A stretch of 64,000 bases of DNA. Origin: Symsagittifera roscoffensis (taxonomy: Eukaryota > Xenacoelomorpha > Acoela > Convolutidae). Below the pieces are notes generated by a model. The model saw nothing but the letters and a program-made list of their open reading frames with translations, did not search any database and was not told the DNA's origin. This document shows, in pieces, positions 1 through 11,926 of the stretch (positions are counted from its first letter, which is position 1; the number at the start of each line of letters is the position of its first letter). Location of the stretch: NCBI RefSeq assembly GCF_963678635.1, contig NC_087062.1, positions 11,640,670 to 11,704,669 of the forward strand, in the 5' to 3' direction. Position numbers and translations under genes: made by a program.

Positions 1-3000
1 TACTTTCTCATCATCTTTATATTGTCGAGGAACCTTATCGGTTCCTTTTTTATCCAGCCGACTACTGCTGCTTCGACTTCGGCTGTTTCGCCGGCGTTTT
101 TGCCGCGTGGGAGATCGCGAGCCGGATCTATACCTGCTGGCTAGAGACAAGTGACATCTCTGCGCTTCTCTCTTACCAACGCTACTAGCGTGTCTGGACG
201 AGGCAAACTAATAAATCAGCATCATCAATACCCATTATGAAGTTCATTTTTATCATTTTCACCAAAATCATTTTTTTTTTGAATACTCAAATACGAAACA
301 GTTCAATTATGTCTCAAATCATATATAAATTGGAACAAACTCACAGTATTTTATTTAAACGCAACAAAAATTGTGATTTAAAAATAAATTAAAAGTTATT
401 TGCTAAATAATAAGAAAGGAGGAAATTCTTGTATAAACAGTCAAATAATATATTCATAAACGCACTTACCCATGAGTCTTTATTGCGAACTGATGTATGT
501 GGCAACCGCTGCTTAGTCAAATCTTTCTCGACCACAATTTTACTCGACATTGGAGCTGCTCTTTTTCTGTCCTCTCTCAACGACTCGTCAACCACAAAAC
601 TCTTCGGGATATAGGGATCCTCAACCGGTCCCGGGCCTCTGAAGGGTGTTCGGGCAAACTGATCTCCGACAACGAACTCAGTCTGAAACGGCGGCATGGT
701 CGGAGGGACGACTCTATTCGTCCTATTTTTGATGTCCTTCTTAGCCAAGCGTTCCATTAGACTATCGTCACTACTTTCATCCGATTCAGAGCTGGTCGAT
801 ACATTTCGTTTTCGCTTCGACTTCTTTTTTCTGAGCGGTGGTAAAGGCGGAGGTGCCGGTGGGAACTCAATCAATTTATCGGATCGACTGGCCGATATAT
901 GTGGATGAAGTTTAGTAGCTCTTAATGGAGGCGATGTCTCTCTATCGAAAGACTTTGATTGCACAACTGATGGAGCAATTTCTTGATCGTTGGGGTTCTC
1001 AGTTTGTTCATCTTCTTCATCGTCGGTTATTTCACCTTCTTCTACTTCCTCGTTTTCCGTTCGAACTTTCTCCTTTTTAGGACTCGCAGTAGGTTCGTCT
1101 TTTACTTCGAGTTCTTCCTTTGTAACACTCACTGTAATTTCAGCGGACTCTTTCATCTCCTCTGTGGTTTCTTTAGCCTCTTTATCTACAGGACGTTCAT
1201 CAGAACTCGATTGTTTCTTATCAATAGGTGAGGAGCCCTTTGAGCTTTCTGCGACGCTGATAGGTTTGAGTTTTGTTTCTTTGTCTCTTTCGTCCATGTT
1301 GCGAGATACATCTTCCTTTTCTTGTCGCCTTTCGTATTTTCTCGAACTTTTTCGATCATTGTCCCGGTCGGAATGATCACTAAAATTCCGAGAAGCACTT
1401 CGTTTTTCCGATTGAGAATCTCTTTCTACTCTTGATCGAGATCCACTTGATTCTGCATCGCTTCTATTCGTGTCAACCGAGGGAGTAGTTTCTCTTCGAC
1501 TTCGTCTACTGGACAAATGGACTTGTGGCATATCTTTCTTTCTAGATCGTTCTTCGGTCGTTCTCGACTTCGCCTCACTTCTCGAAGAAGAAACCCTAAC
1601 CCGTTCAATAGTCGATGATACTTCATCGCGAGTTTTTTCTACGGGGGGAGTCATTTGCCTGCTTTCGGGTCTCTCGTCTAAAACCATCATGAATAAAACT
1701 GATATGATTATGATCAAATATAACACATCAAATATTTGACATTGAAGCAAAAATTACCTTCTATGGGTGGCGCTTTCTCCTTCTTTTTCGGGGAAACTAC
1801 ATCTTCTTTCGGCGGCGAAGGACTTCGTTTTCTCTTCAATAGCATACTTGGTGAGTTTCCGGGATAGAAACGCTTTGGAGTGGACTTGGAATGCTTTTTT
1901 GGTGTGGATCGGTCTCGTTTTGAGGGAGATTCCGACATTGGAGTGGACTTCTTTTTCTCGGAATCTGGAGAGTATCGGCTCGGTTGTCTTCCTTTTCTAC
2001 CATACCTCGACACATGTTCTCGATCTGATTCTCTCGAATGATGCGGACTCCCTCGACTGTCTCTTCTCGACTCTCGGGAGGAACCGAAGGAATCCCCAAT
2101 TGATCCCGGTGTCCGGAGTTTATTTGGAGAGACTGCCGCACTGCTACTGAGCTTCTGGTGCCTAGTAATTGTGTCCATGTTTGGAATTAATCTTTCTTCA
2201 TCGCTGCTGCTACTTCCACTGCTACTACTACTCGTTGAGTCGAAGTCGCTCTCTGACGAAATCTAAAACCAAGTCTAAATAGGTTAACCACAGAAACCAA
2301 AAATCATCATTCATTTTATTAAGTTTGCCCATAAGAATACTCCACAAGTCTCAGTTTAAAAATTACGAGCAAGTCATGATGCCTACCGATTCGATGTCTG
2401 AGTTCGATTGCTTTCTGATTGGTGTTGGCTTGCTGACAACTGCTGACCTCATCTTAAGTTTCCTCTTTTCAAGCAGAAGAGACCCCAGAGTTGACCTGCC
2501 TTGGGAAGGGTTCTTTGCGCTTCCAGGGACTAATTGATTCGCATCGTCAGAAGGGTTAGCTTGATTTGAACTAGAGCGAGATGGAGTCAACGATGCTAGA
2601 TCAGTGCTGACTCGGTTATCGTTGTCAACTGAATCTGCCGTAGTCACACTTTCATCGGCAGACCTATGACATATGGATAGCATAATGACTTGAATAAACT
2701 CTTGCAAGCAAAAAGGAGCTTAGCACCATGAAATTGCTCTTACAAATTTTTTAGCCGTACCCGGGAAAACAAAAATAAATTTTGCTCGTCAGGAGATCAT
2801 ATTTAGGGAGTCATCGTGAAACGCATTTCGTGGCAGGCTTAACTTTTCTAAGGTGGAGAATTCGTAATGATCGACGATTCGAAATGAGCATCAATTACGC
2901 CAAAAATGGCGGAACAAATTTTTGCTGTCTACTTAGCAAACGGAGAAAAGGCAAAATATAAATAAAAGACTAGTTTAATATTATAATGACAAATAATTGC

Positions 3001-5962
3001 CGTATATGAATCGTAGTCTTTTAAGAATTAACGTCCAACCACATTTTTTATTTCAAAATTCAAATCTTTGAGATGAAAGGCTCACCATATTTCAGTGTTT
3101 GCAGTGGGATCTGGCGAATGACCATCCTCAATATCCATCATTTCTGGCGATATAATGTCCTCTACGCCAGTTGGGGACTCATCCACCATCACCGAGATAT
3201 CCCCAATCTGGGCTGAAGATACAGGGGGCATATTGGCAGCCTGGCTGTTCAGCAATGCTTCTCTCAGCTCAGGTGGCGCATCTTGAGGGTACACTAGAAA
3301 AGAAAATAATATATTATCTAATAAATATACTGTTGCATTAGGTCAAACCGAAAATTATCTTTAAATCGCGCAAGAATTTTTTTTTGAAAACATGCCCACA
3401 GACATGCCCGTTGCCTATAACCCGTCCGCTTCAATATGTTTTCGTTATGTGCGGTCTGGTCATTTCATTGCCAAGAAACATTCATATCAATATTTAGAAA
3501 AACGTTTGAAAAGTCTTACAGTTTATGTTATACCAGATGAAACAACTAACTGGAAAAATCAGTAAAATGTTTCATCTTCCGAGTTAAAGGAATTACAGAG
3601 CAATTATATAACGAGATCAAATATAAATCAAATTCAGTGAATAAAGCCTTAATTTGAGGTTTCAGTGAATAAAGCCTTTATAGGATATGAAATATAACTA
3701 ACTGGAAAAATGAGCCAATTGGTTGAACAATAATTGCGGCAGCACAGCAGAAGTCTTGTTTTCATTTTCATCTCCCGTGTCTTCGTCGACGGGAACCGGC
3801 GCCACCGGAGACGCAGGACCCCCATCTTCGAACTGTCCATAATTTCCAGCATCACCACTCGTTAAAGCCATTTCTAAACAGCCATGCATACCTAGGCGCT
3901 CAAAAAATATATTTTAAACCCAGAATCTACAATTTACTTTCCAAGCATTGTGTGAAATTGTACGTTTACAATTTAGTTCGGCTTAAAAAAGTAAGAAAAA
4001 AGCATCAGTTTGTCGTGTGACATCGAGAATTAGGTGTTTCATACCATTCTTGCAAAAAAATCTCGGTACGTTTTCGAATACTTTGCTGCAGATTTCACAT
4101 GTCCCAGAAAATTCAAAATACTCTCTCATTAGACCTAGAAATGGACCAATCACAATCCATTTGAAGTACGAGTCACAATTTCAATACCATATGGCGCTTA
4201 TGGACATTTCCGTCTGTGGTAATTCAACTACTTATCATCAGACCTGGAGCTCTAGCTGCTTCTTGTCGTTCCCTCTCAAGCTTAGCCATTGTCAGTTGTT
4301 CTGAGTAATACTTTTCCAGTGGCGGAGGCGTTGGCAATCTTTCTGGTCTGTGACTCGCATTTCCAGACGTCATCGGGATACCCATAGCAAGGTGCTCCTG
4401 GTTGTCTTGGTTCAAGAAAGATGCCACTTCTATTTTCTCATCGGGTATATAATCTTCGAGTGTGTCCTTGACTACTGATCGTATGCGGCGCTCTACGTTC
4501 GGTCCGATCAGGTCGTCGACTAAGTCATTGATCCATGAAGACAGTCCATTGTATCTGAGAAATCGAAACTGTTCAAACAACTTAGGTATTTTGTGGCAGG
4601 CAGAGCCACTTCTCTTGCTTTTATAAGTACACGAAAACTTGGGAGATCAAAAACGAATCTCTGATATACTTACTCCCTATTGAGTTCATCTTTGAGCCCA
4701 TCGCGCATTTTGTTCTTGCGCATTCCAGGGTGGAAGGGACCTTGTCTCGCAATGTATTTCGAAACAGTTGACATCACTTTGTATCTCAAGCTCTTGTAGC
4801 TGGGCTAAAAAAAAAGATACATTTTTAGATCAAACGACGTATTATGAGACCACTAAACCTCAAAAAACTCAAGGCGGAACCATTTAAGCCGACAAAAGGA
4901 TCTAAGCGAAAAAATAAAAAACAAATTATACAAAATCATAGGAGGTAAATAACAAACCACGTGAATGAATCAAAATGATTCATCAAAGGAGGTAAACTAA
5001 CAAACCACGTGAATGAATCAAAATGAATCAAATATAGGAAAATTAAAGACTGCTTAAATCAGAAAAAGTCTATCTTTGGAAAGTAAGTAACAAAGAATGT
5101 TCACAAATTCAAAACAGTAAGCCTACGAAAAAAAGCAGACGTCTGAAAATGAAATCCCAGAACCTTCGCAAACATGAGCATTACCTCTAGGAATAAGTCA
5201 AATACCATGCGGTTACAATACCCTTGCTAATAGCAAGGGTTATCATACAGAAAAAAAACTATTTTCTTCAAACTAATTTTTCAAATTGCAAAAACTAGTC
5301 TAGTAACGTTTGTCCAATGTTTACTCACTAATTTTTCGATTCCATCTAAAAACTCCTTCCTAAAATCATCGAAGTGTCCTCTGGACTTGAACGCATCAAT
5401 CGTTTTCTCCACAACCTGAGTTTCCTCTGCGTCTAGAACCTCAGGCACCAAAAGTTTTTCTCTTGCTGGTAACTCATTGAGAGATAGGAGACTGGACACT
5501 TCTCGCCTTTCTTGAACCAGTGGTTCCGGAGGCCTACAAAAAGCAAACTTAATTCGTTAACATTGGCTGCATTATTCCATTCTGTTTTTACCGTGCTTTA
5601 ATTACTAATTTGAATTCACACATCAAACATTTCCCATTTAACTTTGTCAAAATGAAAGCAAGTCACTTCTCTTGTTGCGTATATTTCTCCCACACTTTTT
5701 GATCGACTAGATTTTTTTGAAGAAAAATTGGAGTCTATTCTAACTTTTCTACCTACCTGCTACTCCAGCTCCTGGAACTATGTGACGAAGAGTGACTGCT
5801 TGAGTGTCCATTCACAGCTCCACTACTGCGATGTCTGCTGTAATATCTATGACTGCTACTGTGTGAACTGCGGCTGGGACTGGGGGGATAGTAGGGCAGA
5901 GGTCTGGCTCTGGGTCGCTCCGACTGATTTGGAGATCTAGTGAAATATCTTCTAGAGCTCAT
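1..5962 (-). CDS. BOD1L-like SHG1-domain protein, 10 exons, 3' end outside window
   Basis: Exons that join in frame, 5' to 3' on the minus strand: 5757-5962, 5329-5533, 4674-4804, 4244-4554, 3703-3873, 3086-3293, 2387-2663, 1758-2262, 470-1677 and 1-207 (continues off the edge). All have GT donors and AG acceptors with matching phases, giving at least 1,143 codons. An RS-rich N-terminus is followed by a SHG1/COMPASS-type domain at about residues 108-230: IDAFKSRGHFDDFRKEFL in exon 2, PSYKSLRYKV and RKNKMRDGLKDEL in exon 3, LVDDLIGPNVERRIRSVV in exon 4. The C-terminal half is low-complexity: a Ser/Asp/Glu tract in exon 8, VEEGEITDDEEDE near residue 883, a proline run, and an SR-rich last visible exon. 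This layout is that of BOD1/BOD1L/FAM44 proteins, which act at kinetochores, replication forks and SET1/COMPASS. The start is the ATG at 5962; an upstream non-coding exon cannot be excluded. The family is well supported; a specific orthologue is inference. Confidence 0.85.
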
Positions 5963-7599
5963 AATCTGAAAGTGACAAATAGCATAATAAGAGCGAAACC
6001 AACCCAATGTTAATGGCCCACTTTTAGCAAACGAACTAAAAAATACATTAAAAAATTAAGGAAAAGCTAACCATCGCAACAAAAAAAAAGTGAAAAAAAA
6101 AATCAAACCACATTCGAGATTCAGCCGATCAAAATCTGTTATTTTATACGACTGGAGATTTGGAAAACTGAACAAAGAGGCTAAACTTCAATTCACAAAC
6201 ACGACACTAAATATAACATTTGCAAAGAACTTGAAATTCCATATAATAGGTAGCTTTTGTAGTTCGCTTTTTTTTGTAAAATCGCGTGCGTCAATAAAAT
6301 GCGTTCGTTAATTTTGTTGAAATTCCCCACGTAATTTGACTCATGCTAATAATTAATGTCAAGTGTTTGCGCAAAAATTTTCAAGCAATGACGCATAAGA
6401 AAATTTATTACAGTGCTTCGTTCCGTTAATGGCGCTAACTCCGCATTATGGTGAACAATTTGCGTTCAATTACCAAATAATTAGTGGTAAACTGGCATAT
6501 GACAAGTTGTCATGTGAGGCAAAATGGCAAAGGACAATTTATCAAGCAGGGCAAACTAGTATAGGGTTATTAGTCGTGGGGGCAAATAGTCCTGCCATCA
6601 AAACTGGGATTTAGGTTGGAACAAACAACAGAAAGATCTAATCCTATTACACAATTACAAATCGCGTCAAACAGCACTTTTGGCTCCGTTAACATATTTG
6701 CTGTAGGAAAGCAGAAATCAAGATCTTAGCTGAAACAAAAAACAAAAAGTTGTGAAGGAAATTCAATTTAGAAGAAACATGTCAGGCAGAACAACTGTCG
6801 GACTTAAGCTAGCTAGCATTAGCAGAAAATTAACAAAGCGGATACTTAGCCGATAATACCATGGTAGATAACCGTTGCGCCGAAAACAAAAATCTAATTA
6901 CCTGAGCACAAAAAAAATAATATTCGAAGTTCAGAAGTCCGGCCCTAACAGAATTAACATATTTTTTCTGCCCAACAGATGACGCAATAGGAGGCTACTC
7001 AGCCGATGCAACGTAGGCCGAAACCGAGGCCTCCACGAACTTGTTACCGCGAAAAAGTCAAGTATATGATTGCAATATACTTGCTCTCGCAAGTGTAATT
7101 TAATTAACTAACACCAATCAGTCCGTCATCCGTCTTCAAATGCCCTTACTGCACATAACTTTACAATGCGACTTCGGATTTTTTTTCATATAAATTTAGA
7201 AAATTTAAAAGCATGATGAGCTATGCTTGGACTTTGGATTTGAATATTGATCATGAAAAACCAAACTTAAAGGTTTTAAAATGTTTGAGATACTGCGCTA
7301 ACAATCAAAGTTCATTCAAAAATATAAGACCAACGCAAATAGAAACGCACTTTGTCCATTAACACTCAAGCATTGGGCATGAAAATTTAGGCGCGTCCAC
7401 TTCTGGACAAGACAGCGCAATATCTGTTTCAATTTCGTATTACCACAAACCACTAAACAGATGCTCGACGCTCACGCTCCAACCGCGTAAACAAAATGCA
7501 GCAAAAAAGAGAAATGAATGACTTAAATAAACGTTCAACTACCACTTGCTATATTTACTGGGCCACAACTACCGCTAGCTAGGCAGATAAGTGTGCATA

Positions 7600-7812
7600 A
7601 ACATAGCCAACAGACAGTTGAAAAAGATTCAATGAACGCAAGTAAACAGAAAAAAAATGACTTTTTATAAAAAAGCACAAATTTCTATTTTCAAAGAAAA
7701 AATAGGCCTCTTTAAAGCTAGGCCTTTTTAAAAAACTAACTTATAGGCCTCTTTAAAAAAACCAACTAAAAAAATCATCACGAGCTATATAAGAATCTGA
7801 ACAACGTTTATA
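7600..7812 (+). repeat. Partial copy of the intron repeat family
   Basis: Begins with the same words as the copies at 17860 and 19100 (a CATAGCCAACAGAC-like start, then TCAATGAACGCAAGTAAACAG) and ends with the shared tail ATAAGAATCTGAACAACGTTTATA. The centre, including the family's hairpin, is missing or replaced by a short reiterated AGGCCTCTTTAAA sequence. No coding potential. Confidence 0.5.
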
Positions 7813-8186
7813 AAAAGCAGCATGAGAGCACTTCAATTAGTCGAATACATTATGCTTACAATTACCGAGAAACTTTACAATTATATGTTCATTTTTTTGG
7901 AAAAGATGGCATTATAACACAAGCTTCACTGTTATAACTCAGAAGCTTCTGAATTTTAAGTATCCTTTAGACTTTTCAAGTATCCTTTAAACAAATAGAC
8001 TTTTTTCGGTTCACTTGATTAATTAAAAATGCTTCAACTGTGTTAACTTATTACTAATCGAATGTCAAACTCATGCTATCAAAAATAAGCCGTAAAGGTG
8101 CCACCTAAGTGAAACCAATAATTGCGAACTAGGTTTAAAAAAAAGAATTATCATTCTATTACACTACGCTCCCTGAAGCCCGCAAA

Positions 8187-8545
8187 ACAACAATTGAGAA
8201 AACTTTCAATGCAAAAAAGAAAAAATTGAATAATGCTTTATCATTGTTGAAACTTCTCCCTGCGCACCATCCCAAGTGAATTGAAAAACCGAAAAAGGTA
8301 TGGAGGAAAAACCACCACGAGCACAAATATTCCTCACTTTCTTCGAAAAACCACCACGAGCACAAATATTCCTCACTTTCTTCAAACAACAATTGAGAAA
8401 ACTTTCAATGCAAAAAAGAAAAAATTGAATAATGCTTTATTATTGTTGAAACTTCTCCCTGCGCACCATCCCAAGTGAATTGAGAAACCGAAAAAGGTAT
8501 GGAGGAAAAACCATCACGAGCGCAAATATTCCTCACTTTCTTCGA
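8187..8545. repeat. Duplicated block of about 160-200 bp with nested 40-bp duplication
   Basis: The block starting ACAACAATTGAGAAAACTTTC at 8187 recurs at 8386 and runs nearly identically to about 8545. Inside the first copy, a unit of about 40 bp (CCACCACGAGCACAAATATTC and following bases) is itself doubled at about 8310-8385. The near identity suggests a recent duplication. There is no gene content. Confidence 0.8.
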
Positions 8546-8849
8546 AAGTCGGAACAAAAACAACATTTTTGTGTCAACTGCACTCTTGTTATTGTAGAGC
8601 ATAACCGGTTGTGATTTAAACGCATTAATTTTCAAGTGAACTTGACAAAAAATCAGTAGTGAAACCGCTGAAATATAATGTCTGCATAAACTTTTTGCCT
8701 GAAAAAAAACCGCCAATCTATATCAGTGACACTTTACTTCGTTACTTCGTTTCTATTACTTTATATTCTATTATATATTTAAATGCCGCTCCACTGTTTC
8801 GCCATGTTTAAGCCTTTCCAACGCATTTTTTTTGCATGTTCAACTAAAT

Positions 8850-9760
8850 AATCTTAAGTCCAAGTGCAACTGCTGAAAAGCTTTTAGTTTCGGGATGTGG
8901 CTTTTTTTATATTTTTCAAAGAACTAAGACATAAAAAATCCTTCAGAAAAAATTTCACAAAATTCCCATCTCTATAGCGAGACGCTTTCAAGTTACTCTC
9001 ACGGGTTGTGAATCTAGCCTCCAAATCGTGGTAGTTTTCGAGAAAAGACGTTTATAAAGATTTTTTCCAAAACTTTCAGAAAAATTAAATTAAATTTTTT
9101 TAAATTGTTATTTCCATCATTGTTATTGGGTATTGTGAGAGTAATATCACAGGCTGAAAATCTTGCGTCCAAATGAGACTGGCCAAATGCTTTTGGTTTC
9201 CGATATGTGACGTTTTTCCCAAAAATTTCAAAAACCTTGGGTTTTCAAAATTTCAAAAACTGGAAATTCTCACCCCCGTGGTTGGGTGCTGCCAGGCTAC
9301 CCTCAAGGATTGCAATTCTTGTCTCCAAATATGACTGCTCAAATGCTTTTAATTTCCGAGACGAGGTTTCTGCAGTATTTTGTAGAAATTTTTCAAAAAA
9401 AAACATTAAAAAAGCTACACGAAATCTTCAATTCCCACCACTTTTTGGGGTGATCTCAGAATACTCTCAGACATCGCAATTTAATCGTCCCTTTTTAACT
9501 GCTCAGATCATCTTAGTTTTCAAGATAAACCATTTTTTACTATTTCATGAAACTCTTCAAAAAACTTAATCTAATAAACTAAACAAAATTTGAAATTTTC
9601 AACACTATAGTGGTATGCTGTGAAAGCACTCTCAGGAGTGCTTAACTTAACTAGATATGACGTTTTTATGTATCAAAACATTTCAAAAGTGTTATATTTA
9701 GAAAAAAAAATTAAGCAAATTTTGAAATTGCCGACGCATTGTTGGGTTGAGCCCAGGTTG
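8850..9760. repeat. Degenerate tandem array, period about 150-165 bp
   Basis: A recognisable word pair recurs in order: a TCCAAATNNGACTGCTC-like word followed by TGCTTTTRRTTTCCGAGA-like sequence, then A-rich sequence, then CTCTCANGGATTGNNAATCTTG. Units can be placed near 8853, 9019, 9168, 9322, 9488 and (partial) 9653. Divergence between units is high, so this is an old satellite-like array. Confidence 0.6.
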
Positions 9761-10261
9761 CAACCTGCAGTTGCAGCAGTTTACAACCAGCAGTTAAAAA
9801 TTAACCCAAGAAGAAAAACTGATAGCTTTAGATTAACTACGCCGGACTTATCTATTGATGAAAGCAAATGATATAAGTACGGGGTGATGAAAAAAAAGGA
9901 CTAGGTTCAACAAGAGTTTCATTCATGAACTCAGTGGTTTTGCCAATGAAATTGTTATATACAGAAAGTGCAGCTGTATGCTGTTTATGGCCATTACGAA
10001 GTTCAAAATACGAAGATCTGAAACACATTATTTTTGAAGACTTGGCCATTTTAGTTTAAACGAAAAACTTTTAATTTTTAAATTTGTTTATCGTTCAATT
10101 TTTGAACTCAAAAGCGTTATTGGATGCCCCGCCTATTGTTACAATTGCATATCTTGCATTGTTTTTCCACATAATTTACACAGAGGCGAAATTCTCTTCG
10201 CAAACACTAGCGAGAACACGACAAAAAGCAGCTCTATAAAGTACAACAAGAAAAAGTAGAA

Positions 10262-10352
10262 ATAAGCCTCGAACTGAAAAATTGGCCAAGTCTCGGATTC
10301 GATTTCCGACCAAGAGATTATGAGTCTCATGCACTAACCAAAGACGCCTTAT
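10262..10352 (-). repeat. tRNA-Met(CAT)-like remnant, probable SINE head or tRNA pseudogene
   Basis: On the minus strand an anticodon-arm-like stretch GAGACTCATAATCTC (4-bp stem, CAT anticodon) is followed by a T-arm with a perfect 5-bp stem TCGGA/TCCGA around AATCGAA. No matching 5' acceptor strand was found, so a working tRNA gene is unlikely. Similar tRNA-like stretches occur in introns at 16.55 kb and 21.1 kb. Confidence 0.4.
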
Positions 10353-11926
10353 AAATCAGAAACACTAGCCACAAATAAAGAAGAGAACAGATGCTATAAA
10401 AATTCCAATGCTACATATCGTCATTTTATGAAAAAGAACACTTTCATTTGCGAGTAAGGTTAGGAAAAGAAGAAGGTTCGTACTAATACACTACGCTGCT
10501 TGTTAGTGTAATCAAAAGCAGTTTTCACGTTTATTACTCTGTAAGAGTCCCGGAGGTGCGTTACACGCTTGTAAAAACTTTTAAATGCAGCACATCAAAC
10601 TTGAAACTTAATATACGTGCGTCGTAACGTAATTGACCATCTGATGCTCAAGAAGATTCATCATTTATTCAACTTTTCATGGGCGCTTGATAAGTATCAA
10701 GCACTAGCCACTAAAAAGCAAGATACAAAGATATATAATGCTAATGCAACAAAATTAAAACAGCTGAAATAAATGCTAATTCTGCACAATTAAATTGGAT
10801 AAAAAGCTTCTGCTGCTTAAGTCTATCAAATGAGCTTTTTTATCTTCGGTTTGGCTTAAAAAAAGGATTTCATAATATGAAACTACGCTTCGCTTGTGTA
10901 AAAACTGAAATCCATTTCGAACCAAAAGTCAATCGCGTTATTGAACAAATTGATTAGGCTTCCATCCGCAAATGAATTCACATTGAATTGAGGAAATCAA
11001 AAATCAATCAATCAGGAAATATCAAAGAGCGTGAGCAAGTTTTAGGAATTCTCCTGAAAGAAAAGCATGTCCTTAATATGTGAGAAAAACATCGTTCATT
11101 AACACAAGTTTATTTGTAATCATAGATAACTATCGTATATTATCTTAAAGAAAACCCTACCGATCCGACCGAAGCAGGAAAGCAATAGTTCTCAACTTTT
11201 TTCGAAGAAGAAAAAGTAAGTTTGCAAAAAAGGTCCTGACCATATCCGACCCCCGATATTTGCTGTCCAAAGCAAAGACATTACCTTTTCTCTAAATGAC
11301 AAGCTAACAAATGATTCAGTGATTTTATTAGACAAGCTTACAGGAAAAAAAAGCTGCTAAGCTTCAGTTGATCAATGGCTCACCAAAAATCAAATCGCTT
11401 TCAAGCAGACATTTTCTACCTTCACTGCGGAAACTTTACCGAATATTTCTACTTCTTTTACAATGAGGCCTGACACTATCTTGGAAAACAGCAAATTGCA
11501 ATCACAGAATTCTTCTAGATTTGGCTAAATATGTACATGTAGCATGAAACTAAGTAAATTTCAACTGATAATTAGTATCTATTGGGATCAAGAAACTATC
11601 TTTTTACAATTCAAACTCATAGCAAAAATGTGACGATTAAATCCGGAAAATTTTGCACTTGGTACAAAAATTTACAGAACCTTTGAGGAATTGGCGGCAG
11701 TCGTGTTACACACTGAGAAATAGAAACCGAGAAGACAAACTGCAAATCAGAATCTCGTGTCAATGACATAAGTTCAGAAGAGTTCAACTATTAGTGCAAT
11801 CGTGTTACAGAAAAAAAATCAGTATTCAGTAACAACTGATTATCGAATGATATGGGGTATTGGATTCTTTAATTAGCGCCTAGGAAAGTGTCAAGATGTT
11901 TTGTGGGTTCTTTAACGAATTGCGTT

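Larger units (their letters stand above)
5963..11926. other. Intergenic region without a recognisable gene
   Basis: About 6 kb of AT-rich sequence between the upstream end of the BOD1L-like gene and the stop codon of the NACHT-TPR gene. All open frames are short and show no recognisable domain. It contains a duplicated block at 8187-8545, a degenerate tandem array at about 8850-9760, a fragment of the intron repeat family at about 7600-7812, and a tRNA-Met-like stretch at about 10262-10352. The promoter of the BOD1L-like gene and the 3' UTR of the NACHT-TPR gene must lie here, but no signal was convincing enough to place. Confidence 0.6.
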
